Translations under genes and position numbers: made by a program
NCBI GenBank assembly: GCA_964007475.1
Contig: OZ023273.1
Coordinates: forward strand, 10,987,922 to 11,051,921
Reading direction: 5' to 3'
Origin: Hybos culiciformis
Lineage: Eukaryota; Arthropoda; Insecta; Diptera; Hybotidae
Length of the DNA stretch: 64,000 bases
Notes under the pieces: generated by a model
Told to the model about the DNA's origin: nothing
The model's input: only the letters and a program-made list of their open reading frames with translations
Databases searched by the model: none
Part shown: piece after piece, positions 43,401 to 54,190 of the stretch
How positions within the stretch are numbered: position 1 is the first letter of the stretch
Layout: each line of letters opens with the position of its first letter

Positions 43401-46321
43401 TAAGCTATTATGTCTAAACATTGTTAATAAGGAAGGAGACTCTGGAACTGAAAAAAGATTAACATATCACATATAAGGAAAGATATAAATACGAAAACGA
43501 AATAGAATTTTTAGAAGTAATATTAGTCCAATACATGACGTACGGGGCTAAGTGTGTTCGTTCGTAGAGAAATTCAATATTATATAAATTATATAAAATA
43601 TTTTCAGTTCTTAAAAAGCTAGTAAAGAAAATTTGTTAATATTTTAAAAGTAGAATAATAACATACTAATTTTATTTTTTGTTTTCTGATCCTTGACAAA
43701 GGAAATGCAAAGTAATTAAATAATTTAGTAAACCCGAATTGGAATTCCGTACAATCCTTACTTGGAAAATAACATTTGTATTTTCTAAAAAGATCAGAAT
43801 TTAGAGTAAATACCTTAATATTAAATTCAGTTAACTTACTACTGTTTTTCTTAGGATTAAATGGTATCCAATTCCTCACATTTTGTGAATGACCTAAAAG
43901 TAGCTCGTGAGCTTCTCCCGGCAGCATAAACCAACGTAATTTTTCAGCTGAATCATTTTTTATTTTTAATTCTAAAAAAGGTGTAGTGGTTTTTTGAGCC
44001 ATTTTTCTAGCACGATTAAATAAATTTCTAGCTGTTTGTAGAGCATCTGGAAAATTTTGTGGAAAAGTTCCAGGGCCTGAAATTCGCCTATCTGTAAATT
44101 GCATTCGGCCGTCATTGTAACGGATTGCCCCTAACCACTTTCGTTCCTTTGCTAATGAATTTAATTGATGTCGCCATTCACCAGTACACTCATCGACTTC
44201 ATACTGAGGAAGCAATTTCCATGCTTCGGTTGCTACCATTTTTAAAGCTTCCATTACATAACCAAACTCTAGTTCTGGTATGAAATAAGGCAGCAATAAT
44301 TTAGTATAACCCGGTCTTACTAATTCGGTTTTTCCGCTACTGTCGTTGTTAAGGAGCCGTTCATAATCAACATTAAGTTTATTTGAAATACCTAGAGCTT
44401 CAACACAATTTTCTCCAGCTGATACTTGAATACCAAACACGTCATTTAGAACAGCCACCACAAATCTATGGTGTAGGAATGCACCTCGAGGGTGTTTAAC
44501 CAAAAAACAAAACAGTGGAATTCTTCGACTTGTCATTTGTGTGGGCCCAATCAAAACAATTTCTGGTATTGTTCGTATATGTGCTAAAATTTGTTTACAA
44601 AGTTTGTCTTGCTTGAGTGCAATATTTTGAACTCCAATTGATTCTTTCAGCTGGACAATTAATCCAGCCCTTACGCATTCAACCATACCAACGTTATCGA
44701 GACTTTCAAATGCTACACCAGACGAAGCAAATACACTTTTTTTGATGCATATTATTCCAGGCCCTTGAAGACCGCCAATAAATTTATTTGTACTGAAGCA
44801 CAGAATATCCTTTTCAGACCCAGGTAAATTCGGATTCATATCCATTAAGGTGTAACCTGCAGCTGTACTAAAGTCCCATACTGATATAGCACCATATTGA
44901 TGTAATAAAATTGTTGTGGCAACATCGTCTGCCAGGCAGCCAGTAAGTCTCGAACATCCAGAAAAATAACCAACTAATTTTCTCTTACTTGCAGCATAAC
45001 TTTGTAGTTGCTTTTCTAAATCTACTAAATCTAAATATCCTTCACTAGTTTTGATGATTTTTACTATCTGAAAATTAAAATTTTAAATATATTTTTGTGA
45101 ACTATAGTCTATTCTATAGTGTAGCACGGCAAACCTTATTTGGGTTGGAAATCTTTTTTTTATTTTAAACACGGCGAGATTAAAAAGCTTTTAGAGTGTA
45201 TTAAAGGAATTCTACAGAAAACTTATAAATTTAGATATATATTTTTCAAATTTTATTTGTGATAAAATTAAAACAAATTATTTAAGATGTAAAGCCTGTT
45301 GAGTTAATGGCAGTATAATTTTTTTTTATATCAATTTCGGAAAATAAAAATCAAGCCTCATAAGTAAATAAATTTACTCATACAATATTAATTTTGTATA
45401 CAAATTAAAAAGGATTCTAATGTTAGATTAGATGAACTTACAATAAGTACTTAAATGATTTTATAAGTTCGAAAAAGCGACAGTTTTAGGAATCAATAAT
45501 TAAGAATGTTACTAATAAATCAATAACAAATATATTATTAATTCTGTCTGAATTATGATATAAAAGATAATATTTCCCTGAATAATATTTATTATACTTT
45601 ATATTTAAGAAGACAGATACTAAATGTTTTGTAAAAAAAAAATTAATTATTTACTCACTTCAAAGCCTGAATTTATCCATGGTATTATATTTTTAATTGT
45701 TTCTGTTGAACTGATAAATAAGACTGGATTCAAATTTGTTGAATCTAAATCATTGATAACGATAGAGCAAATACGTTCTGATAAGCCAACTGGTGATCCT
45801 TCAGCAAAAAATAAATAATCATCATCAGATCCATTAATAGCTATTCTTATGATGTCCTTAACTTCATTACTGTAAGCCGGAAAATAAATGAATTTAAAAT
45901 CTTGTTATGTCAATAATGAAGTAAACATTATATGTATATACATACAAAAGTGATATTTTATAAAAAAAAAAAAAGTTTTGCCAATATAAGTAAAATAAAT
46001 TTATTTAGTTTAGTTGACAGTAAGCTTTAAATTGTCATATTAATTTTGCGACATTTAAAAATGTGCAATTACTCTCCTTACGATTACATGTATGTATTTC
46101 GATGTTAAACTAAGTTAAAGTTTTCAAAAATATTGTGTAATTTAAATTCACTGTCAAAGTTAACACAAGTTTAAAAATTTCTTACCAATATAATTTAGAT
46201 TGCAAACCAGTAACAGATGATGTGCAATCAATGTTTCCAAAAGCTGGCAAAACTTCACGATTAATATAATCCTCTAAAAATTGTAATGAACGGCCGGATG
46301 AATCGTAATCAGCATAAATAA
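34406..46321 (-). CDS. Aminotransferase class V (cysteine desulfurase-like) fused to TtcA-like PP-loop protein; 5' end missing
   Basis: Thirteen minus-strand exons join in phase: 46186-46321, 45659-45869, 43840-45067, 43144-43447, 42024-42323, 40361-40546, 40017-40304, 39688-39883, 36677-36905, 36070-36141, 35117-35207, 34849-35052 and 34406-34445 (TAA), giving 1160 residues. The N-terminal half, about 500 aa, is a PLP fold type I protein: IYADYDSSGRSLQFLEDYI, SVTGLQSKLY, VWDFSTAAGY (PLP Asp) and CFSTNKFIGGLQGPGI (Schiff-base Lys), then TSRRIPLFCFLVKHPRGAFL and a long C-terminal domain. A Ser/Thr-rich linker of about 350 residues follows, then PKEIWKQTSE-AIDQFGMIKD and a TtcA-type PP-loop domain (KILVCISGSASSICLLHSIR, LDPRGLMLYLRDL, SICS-like KICSVARRKNFNVLALG, DLRIIRPFIYVRDKYLENFA). 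The PP-loop SGGKDS reads SGSASS and the usual Cys pairs are absent. The join 39688/36905 uses a weak GTTAAC donor, so two adjacent genes remain possible. The first exon(s) lie above 46321. The biological function is unknown; sulfur transfer is suggested by family only. Confidence 0.75.
38150..38215 (-). repeat. GC-rich dispersed module, copy 4
   Basis: On the minus strand GAATGAAGGGGGACGGCTCC, then a diverged part, GTAGGGATATTTC and TTGCGCGCTTCGCTTTC. It matches the 8464-8545 copy at both ends. It lies in the 2.8-kb intron between the two halves of the fusion gene. Confidence 0.5.
40810..41009. other. Assembly gap of 200 N
   Basis: A run of exactly 200 N, probably a scaffold gap of nominal size. 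It lies in the intron between fusion-gene exons 42024-42323 and 40361-40546, so a missing exon there cannot be excluded, although the phases across it agree. Confidence 0.98.
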
Positions 46322-48957
46322 CTGCAAAATATAAAAAATAACGTAAAATTATAATTAAAATGTATATTACCTAATCAATATGTTCAATAGATTTTCTAAT
46401 TTAGTTTTTTTAAATTTTTTTGATTTCTATTATATTGTCGTGTAAATATTTTATATTAGAAAAATTAGAAGAACAATATCTTAAATTTTTGTAAATTTGT
46501 AATTTGTATACTAATAATAAATGTATTATTATTAATGATATAATTATATATAATACCTAAAAAAACAAATGTATTTAATGTATTTAAGCCTATTTAAATA
46601 CATATTGAAGTATGTACTTAATTATATTGCTGCGTAATTTAATTTTTTTTTTAATTAAATCAAATTTTTATACTACTACAAACTTCCATTTTTCCGTCTG
46701 CTATTTTCTATACACATACTAACTACTCTTTTATAGTCTTATACATATACTACACTTTTATTTATATAATTTTGCTAACATATCGGAAATTTATTTTAAT
46801 AAATTTATCAAATCATTACTTGCTGTAAATCCGGAAAATCAGAGCAAATTTCAGTTGATTTTTAATATTTTTGAAACTTTTTATTCTATTAAAATTTATT
46901 CTTATATGTACTTTTGTTATTAATATTAAGTAGAAAATCTTTTCTTTTTTCTTCCTTTTTGTACAAAAAAAATTGGCAAAAATTCAAACAAATTATATTT
47001 TTTTCTCGTACACTTTTTTTATACAAACTCGTATACTAGCTCAACTAAACAGATTATGTATAGTTAGTGAATGCTGATTGACATCGATGGCGAAAATAGA
47101 ATATTACAGAAAAACTTTGAATTTTTCTAATCTTGTGGGGTGTCTTGGTCAAACAAGATCAGATAAACATACTATTCATTTATTATATGATCATATTTTT
47201 TTATGCCCATGATTTATATTGGTTTAAGTTTATATATAGAATAGATACACTAGAAACTGTAGCACATTGTGGCTTTTTACACTTGTACTAATACATTCAT
47301 AACCTCTTTCTCGTTGTTTTACACCCTAATGTAGAAAAAAATTCTCTTTGATTTTTTTTTATGCCTGACATATTTTTAACATTTGCAAGATTTGATAAAT
47401 ATATTATATACTATATACTTATATAGTATATAGTCCTTATTTGTTGCAAAACGTTATATAAAATATATTTAGCAATATTTAGTTCCATATTGTACAATTT
47501 ATAAGTTGCTTTTGAACAAAATGTTAAATAAAGTAAAATAAAAAACAACAACTCACATGTTAATAGATAACTTCTTAAATTATACGAAATTAAGCTGAAG
47601 TTATCACTTTGTAAGAAATGATTTGTTAATGGTAATAATAACTGTCAGAATTAATTTTATTAACATATCAATAGTAGTAGTACATACCTAGGGAAATAAT
47701 AACGAAAATAAGAAAAGTCTTGCATTAAATAATAAGTAAAAGATGGCATTATAGATTGTCTTTATACACATTATTATTGTTTTTCGCAAAATAGAAAAAT
47801 ATGTATATAGGTACAGGTACTACAGATATGTGCGATTGCTTTAGATTATTTTTCATTTCAAGTACTTATAGTTTCAAGTACTTATAGTTATAGGTATAGG
47901 TCTCCAATTTACAAGTATTTTTTTTTATATTCATTCTTATGTTATTTCTTGCTTTGATCATAAATAATTATATGTTATAAGTGGTAATTAGAGTAATGTA
48001 GCTTAATATCGATAAATATGTCCTTGAATTCCATATGTATATGAAATAAAGAAAATGATTGACGCACTCTAATACTCATAGAGTTCTTGGAAAACAATAT
48101 TACATCAAATAATTCAATACTAAATATTTTAATGGAAAATTACAGATCGCATTTTTCTTAGAAAAAGGAATTATTTAATTTATAATAAATTATAAGATAT
48201 AAATATATTAGAAGTTACATGTAACTTAGCTACGTACTACATTCTACATATGTAATTACATATAATAACTATAAGTGTATTGGCATTATAAATTATCATA
48301 AAATTAAATAGTCTTTTATTAAATCAAAATTTTTAGAGACAAAAATCAAATTTACTTGTTGTCCAACTAAATAATAAACATATTTATATTTTTCTCAAAA
48401 AATAAAGAAAATTTCATCATATTACAATGAAAATAAAAGCAAAAAGATCTCTGAACTAATTAAAAAAATTTTCGGTAGGCACCTAGAAATATAAAAACGA
48501 AAACTTTAATCAAAACGATTTTTTTTTGTTTATTTACACTTATATATTTTTCAATTAAATACGTCCTCAAGTTGTTTTGCAAACAGAACGCCAAATATTT
48601 AATTGAGTGTAAAAAATGCTTGGTACTTGTTCTCTTTATAATTAAAATTAAGCATATAGTGACAAATGTGTTGTTGGTCAATTGGCAAAATATACTACTT
48701 TTAATAAAAAAAAAGTTTGAAAGCTTCTGCCTAAACCAATGATAGGCAACGAATTTACACTTAATTTTATATCTATCATATGATGGAAAGCAAGCACAGA
48801 AATCGAATTGAATGAATTTTAAAAAAATTTTGTTTCTTAATAATAATAAAATTATAATATTAAAAAAATAAATACAATAATAAAATAAATAGGTACATAA
48901 ATAAATAATCAAAATAAAAATCTTTTTTTCATGTTAATTTTTTTTTTTTATTTATAT
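46322..48957. other. AT-rich non-coding region
   Basis: Presumably the 5' intron of the fusion gene. Only low-complexity, Phe/Ile/Lys-rich frames occur. Short direct repeats such as TTTCAAGTACTTATAG (twice near 47857-47890) are seen. No exon could be identified that would supply the N terminus before IYADYD. Confidence 0.4.
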
Positions 48958-49096
48958 TTATACGATACGGAAATCATAAAAAAAACGCTGTTCACGCAAT
49001 ACGCTGTTCGATTTCCGCATTGGTGAGAGTATAAGCTGCTTGCTGCATTGTGTATAAATGACATGATAAAAATTGCCCGCCTGCTGCAATAAAAAA
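48958..49096 (-). other. Possible terminal exon of an unknown gene
   Basis: A GC-richer patch in otherwise very AT-rich DNA. On the minus strand TTTTTTATTGCAG, a good acceptor, is followed by an open frame QAGNFYHVIYTQCSKQL then ILSPMRKSNSVLREQRF and a stop at 48958-48960, with AATAAA-like sequence directly after. I do not recognise the protein. On the plus strand the same patch has a good donor (TTGGTGAGAG at about 49020), so the direction is not settled. No neighbouring exon was found. Confidence 0.25.
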
Positions 49097-52000
49097 TCGT
49101 CTGTTTTTCGGGAGCCTTAGACAAAAATTTCAATTTAGAACCTACATTTATTCAAGTTATTCCAAACAGTACATACTTGTGTGAAAATAGTAAAAAATAT
49201 AAAAAGAAAAAAATTACAGATCATGTATTATTTTGACGTATTTTTTCCAATAAATTTGGTTTCCTTAAAATCTTCTGCATAAAAATATTCCTATTAATAA
49301 TATATTTATTCTGACGAAGTTACAAGGAAAATTAAAAATTTCTTAACGCTAAATTTAATTAAATTTAATTAAAAATTATATGCGTTTGACGTATTAAAAT
49401 CACTCCAATATTTTATGTTCAACATTTGCAAGTTAAGTAAACCTATTAGATCTGTTTTTAATTTAAAAATTGATTTAAATTTAATAATTTAAATTTACAA
49501 AATTTTGAATGATTCGGGAAACATATTTTAACTAGACCAGAAAATAAATTTAGTAAATTTAAATAAAAAAAATAAAAGGATTAAAAAATAAAAAAAAATT
49601 AAATAATAAATTAGAATACATACTTAATATGTAAATACATATTTGTCATGTATATACATATTTGTATATACATATTTAATATGTATAACAATTATTTATC
49701 ATTATTACATTACTTCAGTATATAGTGATATTAGACAGACTATTTGAATAATAACTACTGAGCCTCAGGTCAGGACAATTAATTGAATTATTGAGAAGAA
49801 AAATTAATTTATTATTGAGTTATAATTCTTATATTTCACTCCAGGTTCGAAGCTATATAAAAAAATCAATATTAAAACCTTCTAATCAAAATCATAACAT
49901 AAAGTAAAGACTACGTAATTTCTTTTATAAACAAAATAAGTATACCGTTTTAATGAATATCTTATGACACCGGAAATGGGCATTATTATTAATTACAAAA
50001 CTTTTTCCGGTTATCGCCTTATTGAAAATTTTGATTTAATAGCAAATTTATTATTTGCTTGCTGATAAATTTCATATTTTTTTTATGTATTATTATTATT
50101 AAATTTATTATTATTTATAACATTTTATTAATAATAATAAAAAAAAGCTTTATTGTTGAATGAACAAATCATGTTTAATTTCTTTTCAGATATAAAATAA
50201 TTATAATAAAATTATTTGCGTATATAATATTTCAAGGTAAATTTGCCGGTTAAATTTAATTAAGTACATAATAGTTCATTTTTCAAATTTTAATTTTGTT
50301 CAATATGATACAAATAAAACGTATAGGTAGAAAAGACCTTTATAACATACCTATTTATGTAATCAGTATTTTTTATTATACCTTTCTTTTTCTTCTTTGT
50401 TTATTATATTTTACCGGAAAAAATTTATAAATTCTTAATAATATCTATATAAGAAGTGATATTAAAAAGCCCAGTTAATTAATCAGGCTTAAACCATTAT
50501 TTACATTACAGAAGTGTGCTAAAACTACTTTTATGAATTAACATTTGACATTAACATTTTTTGCCCTCGCTATTATTTGTAATCTAGATCTAGAGTACCT
50601 CACAAAACACCTGCACTAACTCAGTGTTAATGTACACACCACCACCTTCCACTAAGTATCTTGTACACTTAGAACACTTAATAGAAAACTGTTCTATAAA
50701 TGTTTCTCAAAAATGTACAATACAGAATATATGTATATTATATATGTTAAGTGTACTGTATGAATAAATTCGTTTATTATCATCATTATCTTCAAAAACT
50801 ATAATATGAATGAAGTTCATTCACGTTTTACATTGTACTTGAAAATGGCTTCAAACAAATTAATAAAAAAGAAACAACGTAGAAACTTTTTAATACTAAT
50901 AAAATAACATTTTATTACACACAGAAAATTTTTTATAAAGAAATCAATAGTGTGATGAAATTTATACAATTATCTAATGAATTTCATTACAGTGTAATGA
51001 AAATAATTAAAAATGTTGTTAAAGAAGAATAAACTATTTCATTGTAATGAATTTTTAGATTACAAACATTAAAATTCATTATAGTTTCACTGTAAATCAC
51101 CGAAAATCAATTATAAATCTAATGAAATTCATTGCAAATTTATTCATTATATCATTACAAATTTCTCTCTTTGTAGAAATTAAATTCAAGGTTTAAATTT
51201 GAATTTTTTTTTACTAATTAAAGTTTGGGACAAAACAAAATATATTTTTAAATGCATTCTATCAAAAAAATTTAAACTTTAAAATTTTAAAAAGACATTC
51301 AGTTCGGTTAAATATTTTTTTTTTATCTCTATTTATTAGTTATTTGTTATTCAATTAAATCTATCAAGCGGGTTTTATACATATCAGATATTTATACATA
51401 GAACATAGCCATATCCATTGTATCGGCGCCAAATATCAATTCTTAAGTGTATATAATTTATTTTTTTGTGTGGAGAGTAAGCGGTCTTTTTTTAACTACG
51501 ACTACACAATCAACGATCTCATTTCGCATTGTTTCAATTTATTTTTTATCTTTTCCTCTGAAAAGATAAGAGGCATGCTCTTTTTTTGTCAGAATTTGGA
51601 CGAACATTATGTTTAAAACCAAATCTATCGGTCTTAATCAAAAAAGTTGAAAAAAAAATTTTGAGGCTGCAAGATTGAAAATCTTAAATAGCAATGAATA
51701 ATGTCTATAATTACTTACTACTTATTTACTAAGTATACATACATAAAAATAATAATGGCACACCTTTAATTTTTAGCACAATAAAAATAAATAAGAAAAT
51801 ATTAATATAGTATTAATTAATAATATTAAAAATTTAAATGTTTAGAACTTGAAATATATGTAAATTTAATTTAAACGTTAACGCGAATTTCAATATCGCG
51901 TGGAAATGTCACAAACTATTATTAATAAACGTAAGGCTTGTTTTGTTGACTGATTTCCAGTTATGTAATTTTAGAGTTAATTAAAAGCTTGATTAAAAGG

Positions 52001-53412
52001 TTCTTAATAAAACTGAAATCTAAAATTATTTTACAAAATTATTCAATTTAAGTAATATTGTCTATTTACTAATTTGTATAATTTCTGACTAAAAACTGAG
52101 GTAAAAATTAAATAAATATAAATAATATATAATAATTAGATATACTTAAACTTAATTTCAATAAAAAAATATTTCAAAAACTTTTTTTCATCAACAAATA
52201 TCTCGAAGATAGTTTAATTGTATTTTGATGAATTTAGTATAATGTCTATTGTATTGTAGGAGCATGTAAAAAATTTAAATCCCTCCATTTCATCCAAAGA
52301 TTCGTACTGGGGTTGAACATTAATTTCAATAATTAGTATTTGAATATATATCGATTGAAGGAACCTTAAAAGGATTCGAACTGAACGACAAACCTAAATG
52401 TGAAAAACGAACTCCATATACTCCATTTGCTTTAAAAAAATTTTAAATCCAGCCAATACTCAATATTCTTAGTTTGACAAGTAACGATAAGTATAACTGA
52501 ATCTGTAGGTTTAAAAAACCTGATTCTCCTTGCAGTTTATCATTAATACATACAAAAAAGCATTTGAAATTTGGAACTCGTAATCAACACATAAAGATCT
52601 CTTAAATAAACTCCAATAAAATTTCAACTGGTGAAAGTAGATAATAAGCATTTGAAGATTAAATACGATTAGCCTAACATAAATGTGTTTCCAGTCATTT
52701 CTTATATTTAACTTATTTAAACAATTATACATATTAAAAATAAATCTAGTTCTATTTATGATTTTGCAGAAAATAAATTCATATTTAAACTAAAACATAT
52801 ATTAATCTGAAAACATACAATAATGATTATTTAATCTAGCTTTGATTATAGTTTAAGCTTTACACAAGGCTGAAGAAATTAACATAATTAATTCGAAAAA
52901 TCAAATTTTTCTATTTTCAATTATTTGTTGTTAAATTCTTAAATTGGGACCTATCTCATTGGTATAATAAAGTTTAACATACATACATACATAAATGTAT
53001 TTATTTGCTTTTATTTCTGAATGGAAAAGATATCACATTTTAATACAGACAAACGTTTTAAAAGAAAATGATAAATTACAGAAAAAAGTTTAGAAACATA
53101 TTTGAAAATAATAAAGTAAAAAAATATTAATTTACTGTGTGTTGTCAAATTAAATCTGAAAATATTCAATGAGTAGTTTTCTTTATACAAATCAAGAATT
53201 ATAACACACATTTTTATATCTTTATAACTATTTTTTTAATACTCGTATAATTGTGATTTAAATTTACACAGACATATTCTTTAAGTATTATTTTTATTAC
53301 AAATTTCCTGTAAATGTAAAATGTAAAGAATTCCCTTATTATTATGTGAGAAAAATAATTTAAAAGTTTTGGAAATATTAAAAATACACAAAATAAATAT
53401 TTAAATATAATA
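49097..53412. other. AT-rich non-coding region
   Basis: Nothing with protein-like composition. A slightly less AT-rich patch at 50570-50680 (CACCACCACCTTCCACT, and CTCAGTGT resembling an arthropod initiator) might be a promoter or non-coding exon. 50930-51190 holds imperfect inverted repeats of TAATGAATTTCATTA type, perhaps an old element. Confidence 0.35.
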
Positions 53413-54190
53413 GTGCTTCACCCTTAAAAAAATTTAAAAATTTCAAATTCTGAATTTCAAATTCCTAATGTATTTTGTTAGTGTAATTTAATGTCAAAAA
53501 AAAGTTTTCGGGTGAACACTTTTTTTCACTTTTTTTTCATAAATTTCAAATATTAATAACAAAGCTGCCAGAGTAGGATTTTCTTTCCCTAAATTTAGAA
53601 GATTTTATTATATCGTGGAAAAATTATGAACAAAAAATTATTGTACAAGAAAAATCTCAAGAAATTTGGGGAATTTTTTTCATCTGGCATGTATTTTTTT
53701 TTTCTATTTGACAATTAGAATGACAGAACTTGAATTTCAAATTTTTTTTTGTTGTTGTGAATTTCAAATACACGCTCTGAGGCAGAGCTCGAAGTCGATG
53801 ACTTTTACCGACCACTCACTGCTGAAAGAAAATTACCAACGACCGCGACTGGAGCGACTCAAATCGGCTCTATACTAAAAAATTTATAAAAAAAAATTTT
53901 TTTTCACTTTATTTTTTTTAATTATTGGAAAAACATCAAAAATATAGAAAAATTTCACAGCCGATTGCAGCTGATTTTGTGGATCGACGGCGACCAATTC
54001 ATATTTTGCCAATATCTTCGGCGACCGTTGTGTTTGACCGACTGAGGTCAGCGACTTCGGACTCTGCTCTGAGGCGTGTATTTGAAATTCACAACAACAA
54101 AAAAAAATTTGAAATTTTACACTAACAAAATACATTAGGAATTTGAAATTTAGAATTTGAAATTTTTAAATTTTTTTAAGGGTGAAGCAC
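53413..54190. mobile_element. 778-bp TIR element with second inner inverted repeat, TA target site
   Basis: The left end GTGCTTCACCCTTAAAAAAA continues through AATTCCTAATGTATTTTGTT to about 53485. The right end (from about 54115) is its reverse complement to the last base, ending GGGTGAAGCAC at 54190. TA flanks both sides (53411-53412, 54191-54192), as for Tc1/mariner-type insertion. A second, inner inverted pair, TGTGAATTTCAAATACACGC near 53757 and its complement near 54085, makes a two-storey hairpin. There is no transposase; the short ORFs inside are artefacts of the repeats. Confidence 0.8.

Noticed and set aside
48460..48912. 150-codon minus-strand ORF
   Set aside because: Longest frame in the desert, but extreme Phe/Ile/Lys/Tyr bias, no motif and no codon signal; AT-rich open frame by chance.
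53666..54135. Three ORFs of 66-83 codons on both strands
   Set aside because: All inside the TIR element; the same peptide (FFCCCEFQIHA) appears on both strands because of the inverted repeat.
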